A stretch of 64,000 bases of DNA. It comes from Dinoroseobacter sp049801095 (GTDB taxonomy: Bacteria; Pseudomonadota; Alphaproteobacteria; Rhodobacterales; Rhodobacteraceae). Numbering within the stretch: position 1 is the first letter of the stretch; the number at the start of each line of letters is the position of its first letter. The DNA is taken from contig NZ_JBNAGH010000001.1 in the NCBI RefSeq assembly GCF_049801095.1, forward strand, positions 310,001 through 374,000. Direction: 5' to 3'. The notes under the pieces were generated by a model. That model was not told the origin of the DNA. It ran no database searches and saw only the letters and a program-made list of their open reading frames with translations. This document shows, piece after piece, positions 1 through 9,158 of the stretch. The position numbers and the translations under genes were made by a program.

Positions 1-3000
1 ATCCCGCGCAGGTGCCACACAATCCGAGTGGAACCCGCAGGCAACCGGCAGAAGCTTGGCGCTCAAGTCTGCATCCGCCAGCCGTTGCTGTGCGGCGTGC
101 ACGGCTTGAGTCGGCCCCGCAATGACGGTCTGATCCGGGGCATTCATATTGGCCAGGGTCACCCCCTCCAGATCGCCCAGAGCCGCGCGAACGGCCTCTG
201 GTCCGGCATTCACCGCTGCCATGGTGCCGAGGTCATCCCCGCCTGCTTTGACAATCGCATCGCCGCGCGCATGGGCAAGCGCCATCAGCGTGTCGGCATC
301 AAAGCTGCTGGCCGCATGAAGGGCCGTGTACTCACCAAAGCTGTGGCCGGCGAGTTGGCTGGCCTCCAACCCAAAGCCTCGAACGAGGTTGAGCACGGCA
401 TGCGACACCGCCCCAATCGCGGGCTGCGCGACAAAGGTCTGCTTGAGCGCTTCGATCTGGGCATCGTGCTCCGAAGGATCGAGCGTCGGGCGCGGATAGA
501 TATAGTCGGACAGGGGTTGATCCAGCCGATCCGCTAGGCTGCGCGTCGCGCCTTCGAGATCCTCGCGGACCTGCGGGAAGGTCATGGCAAGATCCGCTGC
601 CATCCCGGGATACTGCGAGCCCTGCCCCGGGAACAGGAACGCCACCTCCGCCGTTGTCAGGGGTTCATCTGCCGAGAAGAACGCGCCTTGGGGGTCGATC
701 GACCGCAGGTCCGTTTGATCCCCGCGCAACCCTTCAGCTGCGCGAGAGATCCGGGTGCTGGCATCGTCGAGAGAGCTCGCAACGATTGCAAACCGCGCCT
801 TGGCCCCGGGATCGAACTGCGCGGCAAGGCTTGCTGCCACATCCGCCGGACGGATCTCGCGCGAGGCCTGGGCCATGGCCGCCGCGGCACGCTTCAGATT
901 GTCGGCCAGATCGGTCTGGGACTCCGCTGAGAAGAGGAACAGCTCATGCGACCAATTCTTGCGGAAGGGCGCCTGATGCTTCGGCAGGTACCCCCCGGTA
1001 TACTCTTCCAGGACCACGTGGAAATTCGTGCCTCCGAAGCCAAAAGCACTGACCCCGGCGCGCCGTGGCGTGGGCGCGGTGTTCAGCCAGGGGCGCGTTT
1101 CCGTCATCACGTAGAACGGACTGTTCGGGAAATCCGCCGAGGGGTTGGGTTCGGTGACATTCAGGGTCGGAGGCAGCACCCGGTGGTGCAAGGCCATCGC
1201 CATCTTGATCATGCCCGCGCAACCCGCAGCTGCTTTGGTATGACCGATCATCGATTTCACGGAGCCCACGCCGCAGAACTGCGTATCCTCGCGGGACTCC
1301 GCAAAAACCTTGGACAGGCTTTGAATCTCAGTCCGGTCCCCCACGACGGTTCCGGTGCCATGGGCCTCGACTGCACCAACGGTCCCGGGCGAGATCCCCG
1401 CATGGGCATAGGCGCGGCGCAGCGCCTCCTGCTGACCCTCGGCGCGCGGCGCCGTGAGCGACAAATCCTTGCCATCGGAGGACCCGGCAACACCGCGCAT
1501 CACCGCATAGATCCGATCGCCGGACGCCTCAGCCTCGTCCAGTCGGCGCAGCACCATCATCGCCAGACCCTCGGAGATCGCAATCCCGTCCGCGCTTGCG
1601 TCGAACGTCCGGCACTTGCCGCGCGGGGAAAGCGCCCTTGTCTTTGAAAATGCGACGAAATCAAACGGATTCTGGAAGCTGTCGACACCGCCGACAATCA
1701 CCATGTCGGAGGTTTCGTTCTCCAACTCGCGCGAGGCCATCATGACCGCCGCGAGGGAGGAACCGCAGGCCGCGTCCACGGTGAAATTCACGCCGCCCAA
1801 GTCAAACCGATTTGCAACCCGCCCGGCAATCACGTTGAGCAAGATGCCCGGGAAGCTGTCTTCGGTCCAATTCGGCAGACGGGCATCGGCCACTTCGGTC
1901 ATGTGCCCATTGATCGCGGGCATGGAGGAGCGCACCGCGTAGCGCTGGCCCAAGGGCCCGGCCCCGCCGCCGACGCCGATAATCACCGAGGTCTTGCGTC
2001 GCAGCTCGGGATCCTCGATCACACCGTCCTTGAAGCCAGCGTTTTCCAGCGCCTGACGCACAGTCTCCAGCGCCAGAAGCTGTAGCGGCTCGATGCTTGG
2101 CATGGTCTTGGGCGGAATGCCGTACTTCACCGGGTTGAAGTCGATCTCGTCGATAAACCCACCCCATTTGGAGTAGATCTTGTCCGGCGCATCGCGATCC
2201 TCGTCGAAATACCGCCGCCAATCCCAACGCCGCTCGGGCACCTCTTCGATGGCGTCAACGGCGTCGAGAATGTTTTCCCAATAGGCGGCAAAATCACGGG
2301 CCTTGGGCAGGATCGTCCCGACCCCGGTGATCGCAATGCGCGCGCCGGGACCTTCGGGCATGGGCTCAACGCGCGCCTCGGGCGCAGCGGGCAGCGCCTC
2401 AGCGAGCAAGTCGCTCGCGCCGCTGCAAATCCCTGCATGCAGCTCGGCGATACTCATGGGTTCGGAATGCAGGCTTGCCGCCTGCCCGATCATATAAACC
2501 CCCAGCTGTTCCTGGGTCGCGGGATCAACTGAAACGAATTTCTCTGCGCCATCGACTTTGCCGAAATCCGGATTCCGGTCGATCCCTTTGGACGCAATGC
2601 GCGACCGGCCCACGTTGAACTTCTCCAACGTGTCCTTGATCTCATCGGGATCCACGCTGGCCGCCCGCAGGCGCGCCTTCTCCGAGAAGAACTCATCAAC
2701 GATGGGGCTTTTGACCACGCGGGTCGCGTGGCCGGGCGCGGACTCAAGGAGCATCGTCTTGGCCGATGTCAGCGCAAGCTCCTGATATTTCTCAAGGACA
2801 GCTCCGGTCGCTACGGCTTCATGGGTCAGGATGTAGCCGGTGCCAACCACAACCCCGATTTTTGCCCCACGTGCCGCCAGACCCGCGGCGAGCGCAGAGA
2901 CCATCGCGCCCGATTGCGCATCATGCACACCGCCCGCAAAAAGCAGCTCGCAATCGATCTCGGCGCCATCTGGATAGTAGTCTTCAATGGCGTCGATCGC

Positions 3001-4434
3001 CTGTTGCCAGAGAACAGCGCTCGACCGCGGTCCCACATGCCCACCGCATTCACGCCCCTCGAAAATGAAACGCCGCGCGCCGCTCTCCAGGAAAAGCGCG
3101 AGCAGTCCCGGCGACGGGACATGGAGGTAGGTCGGGATCCCTTCCGCCTCGAGCGCCAGCGCCTGATCCGGGCGCCCCCCGGCAATGAGTGCGAAGTCAG
3201 GCTTGTGGGCAGTGATGACGGCGGTTTGCTCGGCCCGCAGTTCATCATCAACGAACCCCAGAATGCCGACGCCAAGCGGCTTGTCGCCAATCTTCTCCTT
3301 GGTTTCCGAAAGCAGCGCGGCGCATTCCGCTTCGCGCATGAGCGCAAAGGCCAGAAACGGCAAGGCGCCTCCTTCGGCCACCGCGACCGCAAACCCGGAC
3401 ACATCGCTGACCCGGGTCATCGGGCCTTGAATGATCGGATACTCAGTGCCGGTTGTTTGCGTCAGCGCGCTGCCCGGCGCGAGGGGCGCGAGATTCTGCG
3501 CTTGGGCGACGAGGTCCCGTGCCGAGGCTGCGATCCCGTCGAGGGCCGCCTTCAAGGAACCGAAACGCGTTTGCAGACCGCGGGCAAAAGCCGCGTCTTG
3601 ACCGACGAGCCAGAGGGCCTCATCGGCAGGTTTCGAGGTGATCGCGTCGCGCACGGCGGCGCGGAAGGCCTGCGGATCGCTATTCGGAATATCAAGCGCG
3701 TCCAGAGCCCGCGCAGGCTTATGGTCCGCCCGCCAGAACACACGGTGCCCTGCGCCGAAATCCTGGCCGAGGCAATTGGTCTCGCTGCCATCCATGCGCA
3801 GAACGCTGCGGGAGAGCCCCTCGGGCGCCTGGGCTTCATCACAACCGAGCAACGGCCAGTCGAGCATCACGCCAGCTGCTCCGGCAACCTTGAGCGCGGC
3901 TGCCGTATTCGGCGCGACGCCCCCCAGCGCGAAGACCGGCAAGTCCGTAAGCTTGGTCAGCCGCTGCACAAGCAGAAACGTGGTGTCGTCCCCAACACGA
4001 CCGCCCGCCTCATGCCCTTTGGCCACCAAGCCGTCCACCGATAGGGTCGCGAGTTCGGACACAAGCGCGTCATCCAGCACCTCGACCAAGAGGCGCGCTT
4101 CCGGGGACAGAGATCGCGCCGCCGCCACGGCGGCAGCCAGATCCACGGGATCCTCCGGCACGAGAACCAGAAGGGACGCCGCCGCAAGCGCGTCACCGTG
4201 CCGCGCCGTCAACTGCGCGATATCTGATTGGGAGGCTTTTACCCCCCAGAGCCCTCGCGCTTTCATTGACAACGTCTGCAGCGCCCGCGCCACCTCTGGC
4301 GCAGAGGGATCGGCGTATTCCAGATCAAGAAGCCCGCCATGCCCTGCCCGGCTGGCCGAAATCGCGATCGCGGGGCTGATCACATTCGGTACGGACGATG
4401 CCAGAACCAGAAAGTCACTCGAATACAGTGGCAT
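1..4434 (-). CDS. PKS/PUFA-synthase-like multidomain protein, NPD-NPD-KS-AT (3' end outside window)
   Basis: Open for 1478 codons from an ATG at 4434 (GGGAG ribosome site just upstream) to base 1 without a stop, so the C-terminus is missing. Residues about 1-210 and 330-650 both resemble nitronate monooxygenase/PfaD-type flavin barrels (motifs KGHEAGGRVG and GRECGGHVG). A ketosynthase begins near residue 700 with the full triad: Cys890 in DAACGSS, His1025 in EAHGTGT and His1065 in GHTKAA. An acyltransferase follows with Ser1365 in GHSFGEY. This matches iterative type I PKS of the PUFA-synthase/heterocyst-glycolipid kind, in which the flavin domain would be the enoyl reductase. ACP, KR and DH domains would be expected in the missing part. 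It has its own 553-bp upstream region, so it is probably transcribed separately from the fkbH-like gene. A long-chain lipid or polyketide product is inferred; the exact product cannot be read. Confidence 0.88.
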   Translation of the reverse strand, partial: MPLYSSDFLVLASSVPNVISPAIAISASRAGHGGLLDLEYADPSAPEVARALQTLSMKARGLWGVKASQSDIAQLTARHGDALAAASLLVLVPEDPVDLAAAVAAARSLSPEARLLVEVLDDALVSELATLSVDGLVAKGHEAGGRVGDDTTFLLVQRLTKLTDLPVFALGGVAPNTAAALKVAGAAGVMLDWPLLGCDEAQAPEGLSRSVLRMDGSETNCLGQDFGAGHRVFWRADHKPARALDALDIPNSDPQAFRAAVRDAITSKPADEALWLVGQDAAFARGLQTRFGSLKAALDGIAASARDLVAQAQNLAPLAPGSALTQTTGTEYPIIQGPMTRVSDVSGFAVAVAEGGALPFLAFALMREAECAALLSETKEKIGDKPLGVGILGFVDDELRAEQTAVITAHKPDFALIAGGRPDQALALEAEGIPTYLHVPSPGLLALFLESGARRFIFEGRECGGHVGPRSSAVLWQQAIDAIEDYYPDGAEIDCELLFAGGVHDAQSGAMVSALAAGLAARGAKIGVVVGTGYILTHEAVATGAVLEKYQELALTSAKTMLLESAPGHATRVVKSPIVDEFFSEKARLRAASVDPDEIKDTLEKFNVGRSRIASKGIDRNPDFGKVDGAEKFVSVDPATQEQLGVYMIGQAASLHSEPMSIAELHAGICSGASDLLAEALPAAPEARVEPMPEGPGARIAITGVGTILPKARDFAAYWENILDAVDAIEEVPERRWDWRRYFDEDRDAPDKIYSKWGGFIDEIDFNPVKYGIPPKTMPSIEPLQLLALETVRQALENAGFKDGVIEDPELRRKTSVIIGVGGGAGPLGQRYAVRSSMPAINGHMTEVADARLPNWTEDSFPGILLNVIAGRVANRFDLGGVNFTVDAACGSSLAAVMMASRELENETSDMVIVGGVDSFQNPFDFVAFSKTRALSPRGKCRTFDASADGIAISEGLAMMVLRRLDEAEASGDRIYAVMRGVAGSSDGKDLSLTAPRAEGQQEALRRAYAHAGISPGTVGAVEAHGTGTVVGDRTEIQSLSKVFAESREDTQFCGVGSVKSMIGHTKAAAGCAGMIKMAMALHHRVLPPTLNVTEPNPSADFPNSPFYVMTETRPWLNTAPTPRRAGVSAFGFGGTNFHVVLEEYTGGYLPKHQAPFRKNWSHELFLFSAESQTDLADNLKRAAAAMAQASREIRPADVAASLAAQFDPGAKARFAIVASSLDDASTRISRAAEGLRGDQTDLRSIDPQGAFFSADEPLTTAEVAFLFPGQGSQYPGMAADLAMTFPQVREDLEGATRSLADRLDQPLSDYIYPRPTLDPSEHDAQIEALKQTFVAQPAIGAVSHAVLNLVRGFGLEASQLAGHSFGEYTALHAASSFDADTLMALAHARGDAIVKAGGDDLGTMAAVNAGPEAVRAALGDLEGVTLANMNAPDQTVIAGPTQAVHAAQQRLADADLSAKLLPVACGFHSDCVAPARD

Positions 4435-4987
4435 AGGTTGCGCTCCCAAAAGCACTTCTTGAAACCGCCGCTCGAAGGCGGCACGCCTAGAGGGGCAGAA
4501 GCCCCAAATCTCCAATGTCAACAGCCAAGATGAAAGGCGTTCGCACCTTGCGTATCAACACGCGGCCCTGACCTGTTTCCTAAATCAAACGGACGTTAGA
4601 AAACCGTTAGGACCGGCTTAAAACCTCGCTCATTTCAAAGCTGCACCGTAAGAGGCGCTCGAAATATTGCAATGCAGCAAATGTCACAGCAGCAAGCGTT
4701 CCCAAACTAGCTTTTCGTGGCATCTCTCGCAAGTTGTGCTGATCGTGTGAGGACCCGGGCCGATCGATCCTGTCGCAGTTAACCTCATGTCTTACTCTTG
4801 CCGCCGCGCTCACGCTCCGCGCGACAACTACCATCACTCGCAAAAAGTGTATCCAGACTCGCAAGTTTACGCAACGAAATGATGACTATGAAACGCGGGG
4901 ATAGCGCAATCACTGTGCACCTGCCCGATTTCGCGTCACGATTCAGATCAAGATGGCCACTACAGGAAACATGGGCGATGCGCTGTG
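4435..4987. promoter_or_regulatory. 553-bp leader/promoter region of the PKS gene
   Basis: No credible gene lies here; an 85-codon minus-strand frame at 4607-4864 has no recognisable features. The region holds a direct repeat of CGTTAG at 4594-4599 and 4605-4610 (11-bp period) and two small stem-loops just upstream of the PKS start: GGGGC/GCCCC at 4492-4505 and CCGCC/GGCGG at 4465-4481. A regulated promoter with a structured leader for the PKS is inferred. No clear -35/-10 pair could be fixed. Confidence 0.4.
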
Positions 4988-6712
4988 CTACTCCGCAGCG
5001 ACCTCGGGCAGATGTGCTGCCGGGCCCGCTTGCGTCATGAAATCATTGACGCATGTCGCGATCTTGAAATAGCCGGCGCGGGTGTAGTGATCGCTGTCCT
5101 GGAAATCCTCCTCCAGCAGCAATACATCCAGATCCACCAGATGAGCCTGATCCTCGCCATCGCAAAACGCGCGGCACATGGCGTTATAGGCGTGGCGCAT
5201 CTCGCCGGTTCGCTCGGCCTGCGCACCAGTTTTCGTCGCCGCTGTCAGCAGGAAGACCTGCGCTGTGGGTGAGACGAGGCTCATCGCCCGCTCAAGGCTG
5301 CGACGGGTCAGCTCGAGGCTTTCCTCCAGGGTGTAACGCCGATGATAGAAGCTTTTGGCGAACCATAGGGCCTGGTCGGATTTGATGAACTTCTTTAAGG
5401 TCCGTGGCGGCACCTTGATGAGATACTCCCCACCCCATTCCTTGCCGCCAAAGGTGAAGAATGTATCCCCCGGCACCGCATAATAGAGAGAGAGCAGAAC
5501 CACGTCGGAACTGGCCAACGCATGATCGAGCGCCTCCATGTCCTCATGGGACCAGCTCGGGAACTTCTTCAAGGTCTGATCATGCTTGAGCGGTTTACGC
5601 GGGTTCAGAAAGAACCCGGGGTCATCGTAGCGCACGAGATAGCCGCGATCTTCCTTGTTGACGAACTCGTGGCGGTTCGTTCCGCAATAGAACGAGACCT
5701 GCAGGAGATCGCAGCCCCCGACGAGGCAAAGCGTCCGATCGTCCTGCTCGGAAAAGACCTGATCAGATGAGGACGCCTCGGAGATCCAGTCGATCTCGTC
5801 ATGCTGATCAAGGGGATTGGCAACTGGCCCTTTTACCGGGAAGTCTGGCGCGCCGATCCGGCGCCAGACGAATTGCTCCACCCCCATATTCAAGGTGCGG
5901 CAGGAGAAACAGAAATGATGCACAGTCGTGCCATTGAACTTCACCCGCGCCGCAAAAAACCCGACGATCCCGTAGTCGCCATAGCGATCCGTGACCCGCA
6001 CAAGCCCGGCATGGACGCCGGATGTCGCCAAGAGCGCCTCCAGCTCGCTGCGCGCCTCCGCTGTCTCGACTCGCTTCTTGGTGAAATTCAGCTGGTTCGT
6101 GCGATTGATCAGCTCGAGCACGCGATCCATATGCGGCTCCAACTCGGTGATGATCTCGACCCGGATCTGCGACTGGCGGAGGAACTCCATATTGTCGAGC
6201 GCGCCCGCCGCCTGCTCGGCCTGTTTGGTTTCGAGCATCTTGTACTGCGCAAGACGGGAATGCCCGCGGTCATCTTTGGCCTTCAGTTGCGGCCGATCGA
6301 GCAACCCGCTGAGATCGCCACGTGCCTCAACGCACATGAGACCTTCATTGAAGAAGGCTGCCTCTTCCAGATTCATCTGATTGTCGTCCAGAAACAGGAC
6401 GTTGGGCGCACGCAGCTGCGCGCGCTCCAGAATGCTCGCGATCGCCTGCCCCTTCGGCGTCCAGTCGATATGCGGAAAGACGAAATACTCCCAAACGCCC
6501 AGCTTCGTGAGCACGGCGCGCGCAGTCTCGAAATCATTCTTGGAACAGATAGACGACATGATCCCGCGATCGGCCAGCGTCTTGATCATCCGGGTATGGG
6601 CGGCAATCTCGGTCATACCCCCTTCGGACAAGGTCCCTGCCCAGAAGGTTTCGTCGAGATCCCAAATCACCAGTTTGACCTGAGACGTCACAGCTTCGAA
6701 GGTCGTGCTCAC
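4988..6712 (-). CDS. FkbH-like HAD-IIIC/GNAT protein with C-terminal SGNH-like domain
   Basis: This 574-aa protein starts with a HAD phosphatase-like domain carrying the DxDxT motif (D18, D20, T22 in WDLDETFWAG). An FkbH-type acyltransferase-like domain follows at about 180-290 (DRYGDYGIVGFF near 242-253, then FSCRTLNMGVE). From about 325 there is a third domain resembling SGNH hydrolases: VGGCDLLQV near 331-339 and a DSDHYT block near the C-terminus. FkbH enzymes recruit 1,3-bisphosphoglycerate and load a glyceryl unit onto an acyl carrier protein. Next to a PKS, this suggests a glycerol-derived starter or extender. Cys334 sits where SGNH enzymes usually have the nucleophilic serine, so the third domain may be an acyltransferase or inactive. 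The family call is firm; the role in this locus is inferred. Confidence 0.85.
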   Translation of the reverse strand: MSTTFEAVTSQVKLVIWDLDETFWAGTLSEGGMTEIAAHTRMIKTLADRGIMSSICSKNDFETARAVLTKLGVWEYFVFPHIDWTPKGQAIASILERAQLRAPNVLFLDDNQMNLEEAAFFNEGLMCVEARGDLSGLLDRPQLKAKDDRGHSRLAQYKMLETKQAEQAAGALDNMEFLRQSQIRVEIITELEPHMDRVLELINRTNQLNFTKKRVETAEARSELEALLATSGVHAGLVRVTDRYGDYGIVGFFAARVKFNGTTVHHFCFSCRTLNMGVEQFVWRRIGAPDFPVKGPVANPLDQHDEIDWISEASSSDQVFSEQDDRTLCLVGGCDLLQVSFYCGTNRHEFVNKEDRGYLVRYDDPGFFLNPRKPLKHDQTLKKFPSWSHEDMEALDHALASSDVVLLSLYYAVPGDTFFTFGGKEWGGEYLIKVPPRTLKKFIKSDQALWFAKSFYHRRYTLEESLELTRRSLERAMSLVSPTAQVFLLTAATKTGAQAERTGEMRHAYNAMCRAFCDGEDQAHLVDLDVLLLEEDFQDSDHYTRAGYFKIATCVNDFMTQAGPAAHLPEVAAE

Positions 6713-6887
6713 GCCACGTGCTCCTGTCTCCGTGCGCTCCGTTCGAGAGCGACTTAGGCCCGGGCAGGCCGCGCGCCTTCTGGCGCAAATCTCGCGTGTT
6801 TTCCGCGGTTCACCGTAGGACCTGCGCCCCCGGCCAAGGCTGTTGCCAACAGCTTAGGCCTTGGATCGCATCAAATTGCAAATTTAT

Positions 6888-6918
6888 CGTTTCCAAGATC
6901 CTAAAAAACTCGGAAACG
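6888..6918 (-). terminator. Possible terminator after the sulfotransferase gene
   Basis: An inverted repeat CGTTTCC/GGAAACG (7-bp arms, 17-nt loop) lies 9 nt past the sulfotransferase stop, with an A/T-rich stretch after it on the minus strand. The loop is long, so this is weak evidence. Confidence 0.3.
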
Positions 6919-6926
6919 CGCGCATA

Positions 6927-7841
6927 TCAGCCGTCTTCATAGCCAAAGAACTTGGCCATCTCGACCACGTGATCCGCGAACGGCATGCCATCCTCCCGCC
7001 AGGGCAGCGCTCCGGTCAGGGGTTCCGGCTTGGTCTTGTAAGGGCGCAGCGCAGGCTTTTCCTGAAAACTCGGATCGCCGCCCCAGGGCGCGTTTTCCGG
7101 CCCGGGCTGCGCAAAAGGCGAGGTCTCGGGATGCTTCATCGCCTCAATCGCGGCGTCATCGGAGGCCACCCCGATCCAGTCACAGATCTTTTTCAGCCAG
7201 TGGTCCGGGTCAGTCAGCAGGTCCTCGCCCCGGATCCGCATATGACGCCCCGGTTCGATCGTATCGAGGAAGTCCATGATCCGTTCATGGGCGACAAACC
7301 AATGAACTTGCGGGTCGAGCACGGGCGGTGTCATCCGACGATCCCAGGAATCCCCGAGCGGGGAGGCGAGGATCATCGCATACCACTCCGCTGTCATCAT
7401 CGAGCGCCCGGCAGACATCGGATGGCGCGTGATATGGAGGTAATTGGCCCCGGGCAGGATCTGATCCTGGCGGAAGGGATAGTGCGGGTCAGCCACGATA
7501 GACGGGCTCTTCTCCACAATCGCCTTGGGGGCCACCGCCGCCTGCAGCTCGGCCATGAGCTCTGCGGTGGTCATGCCCGGATTGTTGAAGAGAAAGGCGC
7601 GCATCTCATCCACGCCCGCGGCAGTCACCTCCCCATATTCCAGCTGCGCCATGGCGCGGACAATGCCATGGGCCAGCCCGTTGCGCCCGCCCCCGGTATT
7701 GCGCAGAAACTCCCCGATGGTTTCGCCCAGCGTCAGGTTCAGCTCCGGCATCCCGTAATGCTCGGGGTGCTGGCCGAGCATGCCGGCTGCGACGGTGGTG
7801 AAAGAACGACCGGGGCCCAGAAGAACAAGGGGCTGCGCCAT
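6927..7841 (-). CDS. Sulfotransferase family protein
   Basis: This 304-aa protein is the usual size for PAPS-dependent sulfotransferases. The N-terminus carries a 5'-phosphosulfate loop (GPGRSFTT, residues 9-16), and a 3'-phosphate-binding segment is visible in YLHITRHPMSAGRSMM. Cytosolic sulfotransferases of this family move sulfate from PAPS to hydroxyl groups of lipids, sugars or small molecules. A good ribosome site (AAGAGG) precedes the ATG. It lies between the fkbH-like gene and a TylF-type methyltransferase, all on one strand. I infer it decorates the product of this biosynthetic locus, although the gaps of about 160-215 bp leave separate promoters possible. Confidence 0.85.
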   Translation of the reverse strand: MAQPLVLLGPGRSFTTVAAGMLGQHPEHYGMPELNLTLGETIGEFLRNTGGGRNGLAHGIVRAMAQLEYGEVTAAGVDEMRAFLFNNPGMTTAELMAELQAAVAPKAIVEKSPSIVADPHYPFRQDQILPGANYLHITRHPMSAGRSMMTAEWYAMILASPLGDSWDRRMTPPVLDPQVHWFVAHERIMDFLDTIEPGRHMRIRGEDLLTDPDHWLKKICDWIGVASDDAAIEAMKHPETSPFAQPGPENAPWGGDPSFQEKPALRPYKTKPEPLTGALPWREDGMPFADHVVEMAKFFGYEDG

Positions 7842-8000
7842 GAATGACCTCTTAAATTTCAGAGACTTGCGGCACCAGTCCTGGACGGAGCGACGGTCTC
7901 GAGACTGGGGTCACTGAACCATGATCCCGGATAGGTTGCAAATGAAGGCTGCGCCCGGCCCCGCGGCCTCTTGGCGCGAAGCAATCCGGGGCCCAGCATG

Positions 8001-9014
8001 TCAGCCATTCGAGACCGCGCGCGGCTCGGCGCGGGCGCGCGCCTGTTCCTCGCGGCGTTTGGCGAGATTGGCGGCCTGACGCTCTTTCTGGAGCTTCAAC
8101 CGCGCCTGCCGGCGTTCTTCCATGATCACTGCGCGCCGTTTCTCGAACTCTTCGCGTTCCTTGGCTTTCTGAATGCGCAGCTCCTCAGCGCGCACCACGC
8201 GCAGCTCAGACACCTCGTCATAGAGGGCCGCGAGCAACCGAACCTCAGCCAGATAGGCATCATCCTCAAGCGGGCCGTAATCGATCCCTTCGTCGGTCAG
8301 GACCAGCGATGCCTGCTGCCAATAGGACCCGCCCATCTGCTCACGCCAGGTGGGGAAACTTTGATCCCGGATCATCTCCAGTGTTTCGCGCGGCAGCCAG
8401 AGGTTCTTGTCCAGCGCCAGCCAGCGGAAGCCGAGACCGGTCCGCTCCAGCATCTGGAAGAGCGCCAGCATCTCGTTCCAGAGCGCATCGGCGTAGTTGA
8501 TCAGCTCATCGAAATAGATCGGCAGACCGGGGCGCAGATGACCCTTCGCCTCAAGCGCGGTGAACACATCCACGGTCGAGGAGTAGATATCGCAATCGAT
8601 ATTCACGAAGGCGATAGGCTCTTCATTTTCCTCAAGAAACCCGGGCAGCGTGTCCGAGAAATACCCTTTCACGAGGCGCACATTCTCCGGCACCTCCGGC
8701 AGGTCCACCACCTTGAAAGGCTTTTGCCAGTCAATCCGGCCATCCTCCGGAAAGCCCTCGAAACTGTCGAACCCGACCCAGGTACGATCCGGCTGGGCCG
8801 CGGCACAAAGGTTGATCGAACGCCCGCGCCAGACCCCAAACTCAAGCCCGAGCCCAGACTCATCCGCGACCACATCAATCGTCGTCGGCAGAACAGTGGT
8901 GCGGGTCACACGATCACTGTCCGGAGCGTGAAGGGCGCAATCCTTGAGCTTGTGCAGGTTGGCCAGCAGAAACGCTGCGTAGCGCTGGGACTCCGTCAGA
9001 TCGGTCACGTCCAT
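8001..9014 (-). CDS. TylF/macrocin-type SAM-dependent methyltransferase with C-terminal coiled coil
   Basis: ATG at 9014 is chosen over a GTG at 9020 because GAGAGG lies 5 nt upstream of it, giving 337 aa. Residues 58-66 (LEFGVWRGR) form the SAM loop and GFDSFEG at 81-87 is the family hallmark. D140 and D142 in VNIDCDIYSS are the metal-binding acidic residues typical of MycF/TylF O-methyltransferases. Residues after about 245 are a highly charged helix rich in Lys, Glu and Arg, likely a coiled coil. Known relatives methylate sugar or polyketide hydroxyls. With the neighbouring sulfotransferase, FkbH-like protein and PKS, tailoring of a secondary metabolite or envelope lipid is the best guess. 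Confidence 0.8.
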   Translation of the reverse strand: MDVTDLTESQRYAAFLLANLHKLKDCALHAPDSDRVTRTTVLPTTIDVVADESGLGLEFGVWRGRSINLCAAAQPDRTWVGFDSFEGFPEDGRIDWQKPFKVVDLPEVPENVRLVKGYFSDTLPGFLEENEEPIAFVNIDCDIYSSTVDVFTALEAKGHLRPGLPIYFDELINYADALWNEMLALFQMLERTGLGFRWLALDKNLWLPRETLEMIRDQSFPTWREQMGGSYWQQASLVLTDEGIDYGPLEDDAYLAEVRLLAALYDEVSELRVVRAEELRIQKAKEREEFEKRRAVIMEERRQARLKLQKERQAANLAKRREEQARARAEPRAVSNG

Positions 9015-9103
9015 TCTCACCTCTCGGTCCGAGATTAATCAATCTTCTTCGGTATAGAGGGATCTTTGCAAACCAACCGTAAACGCCAGCGCATGAAAGG
9101 AAA

Positions 9104-9134
9104 GCGCCCGGCTCGAACAGATCGAACCGGGCGC
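9104..9134 (-). terminator. Terminator of the aceE-aceF-lpdA operon
   Basis: Perfect 8-bp arms GCGCCCGG (9104-9111) and CCGGGCGC (9127-9134), extended by TCG/CGA inside, form a strong hairpin 25 nt after the lpdA stop. A TTTCCTTT run follows on the minus strand, fitting an intrinsic terminator. Confidence 0.75.
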
Positions 9135-9158
9135 CAAATTGCCAATATTCAGAGGGCC

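Noticed and set aside
4607..4864. An 85-codon minus-strand frame upstream of the PKS gene
   Set aside because: No domain, no good ribosome site, and it lies in a region with regulatory-looking repeats.
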